DNA of 64,000 nt from Cunninghamella blakesleeana (GCA_017871115.1 JAFCIZ010000004.1:1092501-1156500), one strand, 5' to 3'. Shown: positions 13,281 through 27,295, numbered from the stretch's first letter. The notes: generated from the letters alone by a model not told the origin. Made by a program: numbers and translations.

Positions 13281-15789
13281 TTAAGTATATCCACCACACA
13301 TTAAAGGTGAGGCTGATGATGATGTTGAAGATATGGAGGTGGATGATGCTGAATAATGAGGTGAAGAATAAAGTGAATGATTCATCATAGCACGATCCAA
13401 TAACCCTATATATTCATTAAAAAAGGAAAAAAAAAATTGATGGCATTAAGTAAAAAATAATTATATAAAGATTCATATTATAAAAGTATATACTTACATT
13501 GGCATCGGATACGATTTAATCTTGACCCAGTACAATCTTCATATAAATAACCGTCATCCGTTTGAGCAAATAGATCAGTAATATTCAACGAAGCCAGGTA
13601 CTCAGCAACTTTCCACCTTCCTAAAGCCGCCGCATAATGCAAAGCCGTCCAGCCTAACAAAAGAAAATAAATAAACAAATAAATAAATATAATTGACCAA
13701 TCAATAAATAAATACGTTGCTATTGTTATTATTATTTAATATGATATTTACCATCAGCATCTACTTGATTCACATTGACTTTTATTTGATTCACCAGATA
13801 GTGAACAATATTTTCATGCCCATTCATAAGAGCCAGCTGTAATAGCGTACGATCATGAACCCCCGCGTAACCATGATGATTAAACAGCCAAGAAAGGTCC
13901 TTTGACGACTGAAGTGTATCCATCAGCTCTTGTAAATCACCACGAATACACGCTTCCATGAGTATCACCTTTGGGTCAAAATGAACACGGGGCTGAGTAC
14001 TATTATCAGCATTATTATTAATATTAGGAGGATCATGATCATCGTTCAGACCAGGAGAGGAAGTAAAAGATGGATGCAAAATGTTGCCATCACTCCCACC
14101 ACCACAAGAAACAGAAGAGGACAGGGCTAGATCACCAGGTGAAGCATCTGCCGCTTGGCCCTGTTTCTTTACCGTTGACGCTGTTGAAAATGGCCTAACC
14201 GAATCATTACCATTATCGTTGGTAATAGCAAAAGTAGAAGAATCCATTAAACTAGAAGGAGGAGAATGAGAAGAGAAGAGGCCTAGAGGTTGAAGGTGTT
14301 GAGCCTTACTATCATTACCATCATTGCCGCCACCATGATCATGATCATCCTTCATAACATAAGGATCATCATTGTTCCATTTCCGTTCTTGATAAATATA
14401 CGAAGATAAGCCATTCACATCATAAAGAAGAGGCATTAACGTCATCTCCCCGCCGTGATCACCATTACTACTATTACCCAATTCCAAATCAAGTTCAGGC
14501 AGTTCATCCATAGTCATCGAATCATTATCATCATCGTCCTGAACAGGCGATAAAGGAGGAGTACCTAATTCATCATGATGGTTTAGATCAAAAACTGGTT
14601 GTTGAGGCTGAAGAGATGAAGGATGAGGTGGAGTACCATGATCATATAACAATGATTGCTGAGGTTGGAGAGGAGAAAGAGAAGAATGACTATCCGATTG
14701 TTTTGAACTAGATAAGGAAGAGTCCGGAATCAAAGAGAGAGAGGGATCATTATCACAATCCCACGCATCCATTATCCAAGTATCGTTCAAATCAGTTACC
14801 CAACCAAGGTCAAGTACAGGAGTTGATAGCTGTTTAGTAGCAACCCCAAGTGGTGATACAAACGTCGCCTTGTCCAACATATTATTTCCTTTTTGAGGAG
14901 AAGAATCCATGACTTGACGATCCACAATTGTATGACACAAAGATGAAGGGTGATCTACAATGGCAGTAGCCATCGCTTTCTTCCCTTCATCCACAGCAGA
15001 TGTTGTTAAAATGAGATTATCTTCCACATTTTCTTTCACCGCTTCATCCTTAGAAGAGATCATCGCAGGAGCAGGAGCAGGAGCAGGTTTCAAAGCCAAT
15101 TCCAATAATTGGCGACATTCCACATTGTCCGTACAATCCAAAGGTGTTTTCAAGCGATCGTTTTTCAAATTGGGAGATAAACCAAAGTTTAGCAACTTGT
15201 CCACCACTTTAGGTAAGCCCAAAAAGGCAGCCAAATGCAAAGAAGAGATTTGTTTCCCACATTGATGATGAAGGAAAGAATGGAGCTCCTTTGGTGAAGC
15301 ATAAGTTGAAACATGATCCAACAAATAGCAAATCATCTCCTCTTGGCGATAAAGAATAGCCAGTTGTAAAGCATTTAAATCCGTTAAAGATTTACCAAAT
15401 TTTTCATACACTAGCTTTCTTCTCTTGATATTATTACTGTGATACAAGGCAGAATTCAATTGTTGATGAGAACCATTACCATCCATTTCAGTAGTAGGCA
15501 CCATGCAATCAGATAATTGCAAAACGAGATGTTTATTAGAAGCACCATACCTGGCAGGATCATTGTGATATCTTGAGGTTAATAAAACGCGTAAAACATG
15601 ACCCTTTTTCTCTTCGTCTTGACATAGGTTCATAAAGGCTTGATCATCTTGTTGATGAATAAATTGTTGAATGGATTTCCATAAACGTGAAGGTGAGCAG
15701 CATGAGGCTGAAGTACATTTTTTCTTATCATGAGTAGAAGCAGAAGCTTGGTGGTGACCAGTATCAGGAAGTACAGTTAAAGTTGCCAT
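13281..15789 (-). CDS. Ankyrin-repeat PP1 regulatory subunit, MYPT/PPP1R27-like
   Basis: Three exons on the minus strand are about 15789-13751, 13661-13496 and 13407-13281. An N-terminal ankyrin pair (residues about 120-230: LNALQLAILYRQEEMICYLL and SSLHLAAFLGLPKVVDKLL) is followed by an acidic, Ser/Pro/His-rich linker of about 320 residues. Then comes RVHFDPKVILMEACIRGDLQ, an RVxF protein phosphatase 1 docking motif placed directly before ankyrin repeats. The second ankyrin set (RTLLQLALMNGHENIVHYL, and GWTALHYAAALGRWKVAEYL across the first intron) and a DDGYLYED segment finish the domain. A Ser-rich tail ends in GGYT. RVxF immediately followed by ankyrins is the hallmark of MYPT1/PPP1R12, PPP1R16 and PPP1R27, which direct PP1 catalytic subunit to its substrates. 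The unusual part is the extra distant ankyrin pair at the N-terminus. Confidence 0.83.
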
Positions 15790-18276
15790 TTAAAATAATA
15801 GAGTTAAAAATTTAAAATAAGAATATGTAAAAAAAGTATATATAAAAAAGAATAAAGTAGATACAAAATATATAAAAGTGAGAGGTTTTTTTTTTTTATG
15901 TATATATTTGGTTTTATAAAGTTTTTTTTTTTAAAAGTTAATTCAAAAAGGTATAGTTAAGGTTCAAAAAAAAAAAAAAAAAATACAAGTTTTATATATA
16001 ACAAAGGTATAAAGACAATTAGATTGTTTTAAAAATATATATTTATATATATATATGAATAGAGTACAACAGTATTAAAAAGTAAAAATAAAAAAAAAAG
16101 TTTTTTATATTACTTTATATATAAAAGAAAAAAATAAGAGTAGTATAGAAAAGAGATATCTTATAAAAAGAAGATAGAGAGAAAGAAGAAAAAGAAAAAT
16201 TGAAAATTGAAAAGAACTTATTTATATTCAAAAAATTAAAAAAAAAAAAAAAATCTGGGTTTTAAAAATTAGTCACTCACCCACCTATACATAGAAAGAT
16301 TTGAAATATATGCATTAATGGTTTGAATTACCCCAACTTTAAAAAAAAGGGATCTCTCTTTTTTGATAATGAAAGACGCCCATGACATTATTTTTTTTAT
16401 GTTACATATTTTAACACTCAGTTTTTCTTACTTTTTTTTTTTTTTATGATGACCAAAAAAAAATCTATTTGTTATTTTTTTTTTATTTTTCTCAGGAGAG
16501 AGAGACAGAACATGATCTATGAGGGTAACTAGATCTCTATACTCTCTTTCGATCTCCGTGTTTACAACTGCTTAAACATAATTTATGTATATATAGTTTA
16601 TCTTTTTTTTTTTTCAAATAAAAAAATTAGGGAGGGCGTAAAAAAACAAACCAAATATAAACATTTCATTTATATATATTTATATAATATTATATTATCT
16701 TTATCTTTCTTTTTCATCTTTACATAAATACGTTATTCTCTATCAACTTTTTTCATTTTTTGGGTTATTGAAATTCAATTTTTTTTTTCTTTTTTTTGAG
16801 TTCAGTTTTTGGTTTTTTTTGGCATTTTTAAGAGATGGTACTTTTTTTTAATTTAATTATTATTGTCTCAACAATTAAAAAAAAAAAAGACATCATGACA
16901 TAGTTTATAATAAAATATTATTCTTATTATTCTTATTATTCTTATTATTATTGAAATATGAAGATATAAACAAATATTAATTTATCTTTTTGAATTTCCA
17001 GGAACGGTTAAATAGATGTTTGGGCAAAAAAATAATAATAATAAATTATTTGTTTATTACATTAAAAAAACATGATAATAATATTATATATAAATTCCAT
17101 ATTGGTGATTTTATCATCATCAAAAAAAAAAAAAAAGAACACCTGATACTCTGAGATTCAAATCCTCGCGGAGTCCTTTTAAAGCATCATGCAAGGTTTT
17201 TTTTAACTTTGAACACGCTCCGCCCATATCTCTTGGTAGCTAAACCATTGTTTCTTAGCAACTACTGGTCTTTTTTTTTTTTTCTATTAGAGATAATGAA
17301 AAAACAAAATGTTATAAAGAGCCATAATGGCTTCTTTATTTTTTTTATTATTTAACACGTAATAATAAAAATAAAAACCTTGAAAACCGAAGGATAGTAA
17401 TGCTTTTTCTTGTAAAGAATAAAAAATCTAAAATGGAACAATGAATTGAAAACGAGGAAACCTTTTTTTTGTTTTTTGTTTTCAGATGGCTATGACCAAG
17501 TTTTAAAGTTAAAAGTAAGACATTTAAATAAAATAGTTTTATTTATAACAATAATAATTCACGATATATATATATCAAACATATATTTATATAAATGTTT
17601 TATTATTATTGACATTCTTTAATTTTTTTGTTTAATTTATATAAAAGTATAAATTTTTATTTATATACCTAAAGATTGTTTATTTTTCTCACAGAATACT
17701 ACATTAAGTAACTAAAATAGTATGGAGTAAAATAGAATAGTTATCAACTCATGATAAGTAATCTATTTTAAAAAAAAAACATCAAACGTTTTAAAAAAAT
17801 GAGTGATCATGAATAATGATGATATATAAACTTTATTTAAGATTTTTTTATGTATTATTTTTTTAATACAGACACATAACATTCTTTATTTTAAATTCAT
17901 ATTGAAATAACTCAGTAATAAAATCATCTTTTTTTTTTATCATTGTATTTGGTGATGTTAGATTTTTTAACATAAATAAATAAATAATAAATAACAATAA
18001 TAAACAATCGAATCAAGGAAATTATTTTGTGGGGGAGGAATTTCCCCCTTCCCCTTTATAAGTTCGTGCGTACGTAAGGGTTGTTTTTTTTTTTTGTGGC
18101 ATGGCGTACTTTATTTTATTTTTATTTTTTTAAAACGGTATAAATCTATTTGACTTGGACGGTATTTTAATTTTTTTATTTTATATATAAATAATTTTAA
18201 AATAATAAAACGCGAAATTGTCATTTGACTTGAAAGAGGACAAAACTCAAAAAAAAAAAAATACGTATCCGCCTAA

Positions 18277-18326
<50 letters not shown>

Positions 18327-18461
18327 GTCATTTTTTAGAAAAAGATCTTCTTCTTCTTCTTCAAGTCCGCCATCATCTTCGGAGATGAAGTCCAAAGGTC
18401 GAATGATTTTTATATACATTTTCAAGTAATGACATCAATCGCTCATACGCAGTTTAAATTT

Positions 18462-18502
<41 letters not shown>

Positions 18503-19111
18503 CTATTGATAATAATACGTAGTAAGATTTATTTATGGCTAAGCTATTATGAATTAATACAAAAATAAAATGAAAATCTGATCAAGGTAGAGTTACACCA
18601 AAAACGATCACATTAGTTGTTTTATATATATATACATAGATACAATATATTATATCATCCTGGTTTTGAAAAATGAAAAGCTTATTTTTCTTTACTACAT
18701 TAATTAAATTAGCAGTAATAAGTAAATACTATTATTATTTTTAAATAATGTAGGCATATATGTAAATATTACAACTACTCTTGTTTTAATATATTGCTGA
18801 AAAAAAAGATCGTCGTCGGTTTTCTTGATTTTTTTAATCTCAGAAAATTTTTTTATTACTTTATTAAATTTTAGCTTCCTTTTTTTTTTTTCTTGTAATA
18901 ATATAAAAATATAATAAAATAGATTAAAGATTATATATATATATATCACTAATAATATATTTAAAACACTCTTGTATATATTTATGAATTATAGAAAAAA
19001 AAGAATATTATAATTACTAATATATCTTTTTTTTTTTAAAAAAAAATTTCATAATATATATTTATATATATATATACTTATATATATATATTTATATATA
19101 TAAACTTCATC
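15790..19111. promoter_or_regulatory. 3.3-kb divergent intergenic region
   Basis: This is the upstream region shared by the ankyrin gene (-) and the rhomboid/glycosyltransferase gene (+). It has many A/T tracts, a TTCTTATTA triplication near 16920-16950, a 45-A homopolymer at 18280-18324 and a TA tract at 18463-18495. A short relatively GC-rich patch at 17136-17275 stands out but holds no convincing tRNA or gene. No coding sequence is supported. Confidence 0.5.
18280..18324. repeat. A45 homopolymer
   Basis: An uninterrupted run of about 45 A, followed by CTTCTTCTTCTTCTTC 26 bases later. The length may be unreliable in assembly. Confidence 0.9.
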
Positions 19112-21815
19112 ATGAAGGATTCCCTATTTAAACTACTTGGATCAGTTCGCTTAGTTCAAGAAGTATCACGATCTAATTCAACATCATCATCACCATCATC
19201 ATCATCATCTTTAACTTCTAATGATCATAATAACTTGAATACATCCACTTCGATAATACCAACTACTGCAATACCTAACAATAATAATAGTAATAATAGT
19301 TTAGACTCTCAACATTTAATAATAGATCATAGTAGTAATAATAGTAATAACAACAATATCATTAATCCAGCTTCAATACAATCAGCCTCTGCTTCTTATC
19401 ATTCTGATCCGTCTAATATATCATCGACTTCTTCTTCATTATCAAAAACCTTTATTAATACTACCTCGGGATGTACAATCCGAGTTAACGATAATATACA
19501 TGACAATCATAATAATAATGATAATAATATCAATAATAATTCTATAAACAATAATAAACATTATACACAATCAAATGGCATCCGTCAGCATAAATTTAAA
19601 TCATCTTTACTATCACCTAATAATTTAAATATCACAACAAATAGTATGTATTCTACTACCAATCAGTATAATACTAATAATGGCAATGGTAATAATAATA
19701 ATAATAATTATCATAAAAACAGCATGAACCATGACCCTACATCTACAACAGTTATATGGCGTCCATCTACACCTCCATCCTTCCAACAACAACAAACATC
19801 TTTTTATACAAATAACCATTATCAACAACAACAACAATTTATAGAAGCACAAGCTTATAATAATAGATCCAAATCTAAATCGCAAAAATTATTATGCCTA
19901 TGGCCATTACCAATTATGACAAGATATATCATTCTTATATCAATTTTTGTTTCAATCTTGAATGCTTTTCATATCATTTTACCTCCTTTTATTTGTTCCT
20001 CGCCAAAATATGTGATTTATCGTCTTGATCTTATGAATTTATTATTATCACCGTTTGTATTTCATTTTACATTGCACGGTTTAATTCTTTTTGGTTGGAA
20101 TGTCTTGATTTTGGGTTTATTTGAAGAATCCTTATCTCAACCTTTAGGTGGGACTCGTCGGTTTATCCAAATCGTCATTTCTATGACTGGTCTTCTTTTT
20201 CTTCTTCGTCAATTGTTTGGCTATTTGTTCACTAAATCTACTGGCTGGGCTTTACCTAGTTTATTTTTTAGTGATGCTATTCATGAATGTAACCAAGGTA
20301 ATGATAATAATAATAGAGAGAAAGGGTTTATAAAAAGAAAAAAATAAGAGTTATTTTTTATTAAAAATAAATACATTCAATTAAATAAAAAGAATAATGA
20401 AATAGTAATTATACATCTATCTATATTTTTATAGGCTTGGCTCCATTTTTATTTGCATTATTAATTATTCAATCGGTCAGCATTGATGATAAATATATTT
20501 TAATCTTTGGGAATGATGAAAACTCAAATCATAAATTAACGATTCGCAAGGTTACTTTACAATTAATAATGTTACTAATCAACTATACGGAAAAAAACAT
20601 TTTATGGTGGTCATTGACTGGACTGATCACAGGCTTCATTGCAACCATTCTTATCCAAACTGTTTATTTATCCAGAGAGGAAGATGGATATTATTTTTTA
20701 ACTCATCCGAGTGAAGATCAAGAAAATGGAAACCCAATCCCACCATCTTTTACCAATCAAGAAAAAAAAATGAATACCAAAACATGGAATGGATTATTAG
20801 ATCCTTATCGTCGTACACCTTTATGGCGGATTTTATGGACTGCCCTCTCTCGTGGTATCTTAATGATGATAATCACACTTCCCATCTTATTTATTTGCAA
20901 TGCATATTATACACGTGAACAATTTGTAGATGAAACAACATTAAATCAACAACTTGGTAAAGAGGATACTTATCTTTTCACTTTTGTTATCATGACAGCG
21001 CCTAGAAAAAACGATCCCCCCTTCTTATCACAAACTTTACAAAGTTATTTAGATCAGTGGCCATTACCATCCACCTTTTCTTCTTCACCGTCAACATCCA
21101 TTTATCAACGTATACGGATTATGGTCTATACTCATTTTTCAAATCACACAGAATATGATCGAGCCTATGACTATTTTTCAAAGGATATAAAAGGCCAACA
21201 TTATATTCAATGGGTTAAAGAAGAAGGGAATGTATGGGATCATCGGTTACATATTACTAGTGCGCTTCAACACGCAGCAACACCATCATCAAGTATAAGT
21301 AATGCTTATGTTGTTCTTTTAGAAGATGATTTTCCTATTTGTGGACCTAAAGCATGGCGTGAAATGGAAACTATTGTATATCAAGCCAATCAACAAGTTC
21401 CTAATCACTGTGGTATATTTGTTGGAACAGGTGGAAGTGGTTTGTTTTTAAAACCAGACATTAGTCATCTTTTAACATCTCAAGCATTATTATTCAAGTA
21501 TGCCAAGCAGCATCCGCCTGACATTATTATTCAAAAATGCTTACTAGGTGAATTGGAGGAATGTCATTCTTGTAAACAATCTCTAGTAGCTAGTAAAACA
21601 TTATTAATGCATCATATTGGTTATAATGCTTCAACAAGTGCTGATAGAAAATATAAAAAAGATGAATTTCAATGTAATTGGCGACATCCATTTGTAAGTG
21701 TTTTAGAAAATAAAATAAAAAAATATAGCTTAATAGAGTAATATTATGAGCTGATTTTTTTTTTTCCCTTTTTTTATAACTATAGAATGGTGATCCAGAT
21801 GTGGTTATTTTTTAA
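19112..21815 (+). CDS. Rhomboid-like membrane domain fused to a PGAP4/MGAT4-like glycosyltransferase
   Basis: Three exons (19112-20297, 20435-21693, 21786-21815) give about 824 residues. Residues 1-260 are Ser/Asn/Gln-rich. A polytopic block follows: MTRYIILISIFVSILNAF, FVFHFTLHGLILFGWNVLIL, GLFEESLSQPLGGTRRFIQI and GLAPFLFALLIIQSV. This resembles the rhomboid/Derlin-like fold without a catalytic Gly-x-Ser, so it is a pseudo-rhomboid. After another hydrophobic segment (GILMMIITLPILFICNAYY) comes a lumenal-type glycosyltransferase domain: FTFVIMTAPRKNDPPFLSQT, then AYVVLLEDDFPICGP. There the Glu-Asp-Asp serves as the metal-binding DxD equivalent seen in MGAT4 and PGAP4-type enzymes. It ends with CNWRHPFNGDPDVVIF. 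The first intron interrupts the pseudo-rhomboid region and the phase is preserved, so this is one gene. The donor sugar and acceptor are unknown. GPI-glycan side-chain transfer, as for PGAP4, is a guess. Confidence 0.7.
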
Positions 21816-23246
21816 TTTATTTAATACACTATTTATTTTGTTTAGATTTGATTTCATTTATATATTTATAATTACTTGTTTATTTATTTTATTTACGTAT
21901 CATTTTTTTCTTTTTTCTCAAAAATGAAAAAATGTATTATAATTTCTTAAAACCATTATTTATTCGTTTTCTATTTTAATTTACTTTCTAATTATCTTAT
22001 TTTATTATTACATCCTGTTAAACTAATAAATATATTGTATTGTATAACTTATACAACATATTTCTAATTTTTCTCTCGTTTCTATTATCTTTACAGTAAT
22101 TTTTTCAAGTACTTTAGAATGTTTTTTTAAAAAAATCCATGTGTTGCATAATGATATTTATTTTTTTATTATTATTTTTAATATATCTATATATGGATAA
22201 ATCATCAAAATATAGAAAACTTTTTTATTTTTTTTAAAAAAAAAAAAAAGATAGAAAGATTTGATCACATCTAGACTATTTATATGATCATATAGATATA
22301 CTAACCTCCCTTTTTTACTTTATTTGTCAAAAGTTTCATTTCCTTTATAGAAAAAAGAAAGAAAAAAGAGATCAATGATGTGATTAAGTTGAAAGCATCA
22401 TTAATTTATAATAAATAATAAATTGAGTCTTATATATATATACATATATATATACAATCAAAAAATAATTGAAAAATAAAATAAAGATAATCGTTTATGA
22501 TGATTTATATTCTTTTTTCTTTTAAAAATAATATAAAAATGTTTTCTGTAAAAAGAAATGAAAATAAGGGTTCGATTTTTAGTACTATTACTATTTCATT
22601 ATTTTGAAAGGGATAGACCTTTTTTTTTTTTTAAAAAAAAAAAAAAACTTTGCTAATTATACACATATCCCTACTTGTATATATTAAACTTTACTTTTTT
22701 TTTTTTTACATTTATATATAAATATATACGTATTTAGAAAAGGGTTTTTTAATATGTAAATCCTTTACTTTTTCCAACTGTTGTCCCCTATAATATATAT
22801 GAAAAAAGGATGATCATCATTTGCATAAACATTTTACAATCATTAATTTCCTTTGAAGAATTGAATCGCCGGTGTTGTCTTGCCTTTTTCAGAAAGATTC
22901 GTGTTTTATTGTATGATGATAGTGATGATGATGATTTTTTAATATAAATAAATAAATCATCAATATACAAATAAAAAAGTATATCAAAAAAAAAAAAAAA
23001 AAAAAAAAAAGAAAGGGTAAATAGAATCATAAAGCACGAATGGTTTATATTATTTATCATTTTATTTTTTTTATATGTACGTATAAGTGAATACTTATTT
23101 ATGCATTAGCTATTTTTTTTAAAAAAAATAACTATAATGGATATCGTTGAATAAAATAAAGGAAAGGAAGGGAGAAAGATATATATATATATATATATAC
23201 CATTTTATAAATATTAATATTAAATAAATAATAATAAAATAAGTAC

Positions 23247-23286
<40 letters not shown>

Positions 23287-23299
23287 GAAAAAGTATATA
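21816..23299. other. Convergent intergenic region, no gene recognised
   Basis: 3' flanks of the glycosyltransferase gene (+) and SPA2 (-). It contains T-run/A-run dyads (around 22224-22247, 22620-22647 and 23113-23128), TA microsatellites and a run of about 24 A near 22986-23010. No coding sequence is supported. Confidence 0.6.
23248..23285. repeat. TAA trinucleotide microsatellite
   Basis: About 12 tandem TAA units directly downstream (in gene sense) of the SPA2 stop codon, in its 3' UTR. Confidence 0.9.
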
Positions 23300-26200
23300 T
23301 TAAGATTCACACAAATTAATAAGTTCTTTAACAAATTTAGCAATTTCATAAGATTCCTTAGCCAAATCCCTCTTTGCATTAGCAGATGCATTCTCAGGTG
23401 AATGGGCAAAAGAAGAGTTTCGAATATCCGTTAATTTATCAGCACATGATTTTAAATCCGATAAGATCATATCTCCTTGTTGACGATACCGAAGTCCTGC
23501 CCCAGTAGCATGGAAGGCTGCCTTGGATATATCTGTTATTTTATTGACCATAGTAATAAGTGATGTGATGATTCCATAGGCTTCTCCAATTTTTGTACTT
23601 GATCTTAATGCTTGTAATAAACTTTGAATTCTTTGTACAATTTGATCCGTCTCTGTTTTCAAGTAATTCTAGATATTAATAAAAAAAAAAAAATAGAATA
23701 AATTAACATCATATATTATAGATAATTGTACATATACACACACAACACACATACACGCATACATATATTATATTTATCATTGTGTCTACACTTACAGCTA
23801 ATTGAGTTGTATTCATAACATTAGATTCATTTTTATCATTATAGTTTTTCATTGAACTTTTATTATTATTGTTTAAATCTTGATAAGTACGGGATGGTTG
23901 TTGTTGATTATGAGATGAGTGATGATTGAAGGAAGGTGACAAAGTTCCGTTAGATAATTCTTTTTTTATGTCTGTATAAGTAGTAGTAGTAGTAGTATTA
24001 GTGGAAGGGGTGGTTGTCATGCCTAAAAGCTTTACCAAATTAATAATGGCTGATGTTAAGTTTACTGCTGCTACATCTAAAAGATAAACTGGACTTAATC
24101 CCATACCATTCACATGTGATTTGGCTGCCGTTACTAAATGTGCTAATCCATTTGAAAAAGGTGATTTTAACGATTGTAAAGATGCTTTTTTATCTGATGG
24201 AAGATTATTGTGAGTTTCATGATGTTCAACATCTTCGGTAATTGATTTGCAAGTCATTACTATTTTTTTCATGGATACCAATACATCGGATGGTGTTTTG
24301 GATCTATACATAATCAAATAAAGGTTAATATATTTGTTTGAATACATTCATGTTATATATGACCTTATTTCCTTGATGTATATCTGTGTATATGCCTATT
24401 AAAATAAACTTACCTAGCTTGACGTAGTAATTCTTCTATGGATGCTTGATAGCTAAGTATATGATCATATGAAATAACACCTGTACGTGTTGGTTGTAAA
24501 TGTTGATCTTTAATAAAATCTTGATTTGGTATATTATCTACTTCATTTGATACTAAAAATAATAAATCAAATAATAACAATAATAATATATATTTATAAG
24601 TCTTTCCATGCATTCTTTTTTTTAATTTTTTTAATTTTATTTCTGTATTTTTTTTTTTTTTTATTTTTTCACATTTTTTATATTCATATATATCATTTTT
24701 GTCTTTACGTTTACTATTTTTAAGTTGTAATTGTAATTTTTGATTTTTATTTTGCCAATCTTGTATCTATTCATTCAAAAAAAAAAAAAAAAAAAATATT
24801 ACTATAAATAAAAATCCCAGTATTTTTTCTTCAAAAATTTCTATATTTATATATATAATTACTTCTTGTGTAAGTTGTCGAACTTTATTATCAGATTGGT
24901 CTTTTTCTTGTCGCAGCTTATCATTTTCCTTTGATAAATTTTCTAATTCACTTAATAGTTGTGAAGTTTCTTTTTTTACAGTGCTTACAATCTATATAAT
25001 ATATAAATATGTGTGTGAGAGAGTTTTGCTAAATAATCCTAATATATATATTTACATATCCATTTTATAATGTATTTTTACCTCTTGTTGGTCATTATGA
25101 TCACGTTCCAACATTCTATATTGTTCATCCAATTTATTATATTCATCTTGTAACTGCTGTAATCGTGACTATTTGAATATATATATATATATATATGTTA
25201 AAATAAACTTCATACTTCCTATTTATATATATATATATATATATATTTATTTATATACATATATATATTATATTACTACTAACCTTAAGCATTTGTTCTC
25301 TGTCATTTTCTGAACCGCCATGTGATCCTTTTCTTGATATTAAGTCCTAATTTTTTATTTTTAAAAAAAGAGAGAGAAAAAAAAAAGTTGATGATTATAT
25401 AATATAAAACTAACCTTTATTATGTACATACGTCTATATATAAATATATAATTATATATATATGATTTTATACCTGATTTTCCATTTCAAGCATTTGAAT
25501 ACGTTTTGTCATAGAATTAATACGTTGTTCATAATCATCTATACGTTTATCTGAATCTATATTTCTCTATAATACATTATGATTATAATAATATTAATAT
25601 ATATTTTGGATTCAAAAAAAAATAATAATAATTAGAAATGAGATTAAACTTCTTTTTTTTAATTATGTATTTTCCAACTAAATTACTGTGTTACCTACCA
25701 TATTATCACTTTCTTGAGAACGAGAATGAACCATATTACCAAGGTCTGCCATTAAAGTATCTAAAGATTCCCCTTCTTGATTATTATATTTACCGTTAGT
25801 CATACGTTGAGAAGGTTGTTGTGATAATGGATGATAAGAAGAGTTAGAAGAAGGTGAAGAAGTAGAATGAATTGTATTAGCAATAGAAGCTTTTCTTGGA
25901 TACATAGTTTGTTGTTGTACGGAAGGAGCATATTTTCCAATTGGGCTATTTTCACTAAATTGGGTATGATTGTCTTCATCTAAATCATCATCGTCATCAT
26001 CTGAAAAATCTTTACTAGATATAGCCTCTACATTAATGGTACCTTTGATAGGGACAATAGTGGTGGCTTGACTAGCTGGTGGTCCATTTGTTTTAGGTGT
26101 TGGTGTAGATGAGGATGGCATAGGTGGCATTGGTGGTCGGTTCATTTCCTTTTTTTTTAAAAAAAAATTTAAGGGAGATAATAATAATAATAAAAAGTTT

Positions 26201-27072
26201 AATCCATCGATTTATATAGTATAATTATATTATATCCATTTTTTTTTTATAAGCGTCCCTTTTTTCCTCCTCTTTCATATATTTTGCTCTATAAAAAAAA
26301 ATATCGATTTTTCTTTTTTAATATAACTTACTTCATTATCCTTAATATTTGGGTAACGTCTAATTAATTCATAATAAACATCACTAGCTAAATCTTTGAA
26401 TCTTGAATCGGGTAGTGTTGCCAATTTTTGTCTAGCTTGATTTCTTTTTGGATGAAAGTCTTCTTTTACTGCCAAAAATGGTACTAAATAATATAGTTTA
26501 TATGTTCGTAAAATAAAATAATAATAAAAGATGAGATCATGATTTTTTTTTAAGAACTAGTTATTTTCTTTGTCAAAATTTTATAGAACCTATTTTCAAC
26601 TATTTTACCAAATTTATCGTTTAAATTTCTTCTCATAAGTTCATCATAAACATCCATAGCTAATTCATGAAATTGCAGATTACTAAGTTTTGAAAGTTTT
26701 TGTCTAGCTGAAGCTCTTTGTGGGTGTACACCTTCTGCCGCCTCTATTATTATTATTATTATAAAGTAAATGGAAAAAGTTATTATCTAAAAGTAAATTC
26801 CTTTTTGTTTTTTGTTGTCAATCAATAATATATATATGTTTACCTTTTGCTAATAAAGTAACTAAATATTTTTTTAATTCTATATAATAAGTTCTTGCAG
26901 CATTTTCGTAATTAGTAGAAGTGTATCGACCTGAAGATGATGCAGTAGAGATTGATCTAGAAGTGGTTGGATTCGTTGAACGAGAAGAAGTTGAAAAGGT
27001 TTTTGACATTTGCATTCCTTGTGATTTCCAGTCTTCAGGTGAATGTGGTGGAGTTCTAGGAAATAAGGACAT
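23300..27072 (-). CDS. SPA2: Polarisome scaffold SPA2 (SHD repeats, coiled coil, C-terminal domain)
   Basis: A gene of about ten exons on the minus strand. The N-terminus has MSLFPRTPPHSPEDWK and an Ser/Thr-rich segment, then two Spa2-homology (SHD/GIT) repeats. The first is ASARQKLSKLSNLQFHELA with a following MDVYDELMRR (about 26740-26630). The second is ARQKLATLPDSRFKDLASDV with YYELIRRYP (about 26440-26340). A Pro-rich start (MNRPPMPPMP), an acidic DDDDDDLDED stretch and a coiled coil over several short exons (25560-24740) follow. The C-terminal helical domain includes SMKKIVMTCKSITEDVEHHE, FSNGLAHLVTAAKSHVNGMG and QRIQSLLQALRSS, ending KFVKELINLCES. Spa2 sits at the growing hyphal tip, where it holds Bud6, Pea2 and MAP-kinase components and helps the formin build actin cables. 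All expected modules are present. Its first exon begins only about 270 bp from the edge of the 7-kb element. Confidence 0.92.
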
Positions 27073-27295
27073 ATAAATCTATATATTTATATATATATCT
27101 ATACCAATGTATCTAATTTATAATTTATAAGCTGTTGCAAATATATATATATATATATATAATACTATATTCTTTTAATCTATACTAAAAAAATAAAAAT
27201 ATAAACTTAAAAAAAAGAAAAAAGGAAAAGAGGAGAGAGAAAAAAAAAAAGGCTCCAAAATAAAATTATATAAAAAGATTCGTGTAACCTTACAC

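Noticed and set aside
14960..15265. 101-codon plus-strand frame
   Set aside because: It is antisense to the ankyrin-protein gene, whose frame is far longer and carries recognisable domains.
17136..17200. tRNA-like segment (GATTCAAATCC resembles a B box, followed by TTTT)
   Set aside because: No matching acceptor stem or A box lies upstream, and the T-stem has a mismatch at the conserved 53-61 pair.
17120..17227. Minus-strand mini-ORF starting MGGACSKLKK, resembling an N-myristoylation signal
   Set aside because: It has only 35 codons and ends in poly-Phe from a T-run, with no clear splice donor. It may be an upstream ORF of the ankyrin gene or chance.
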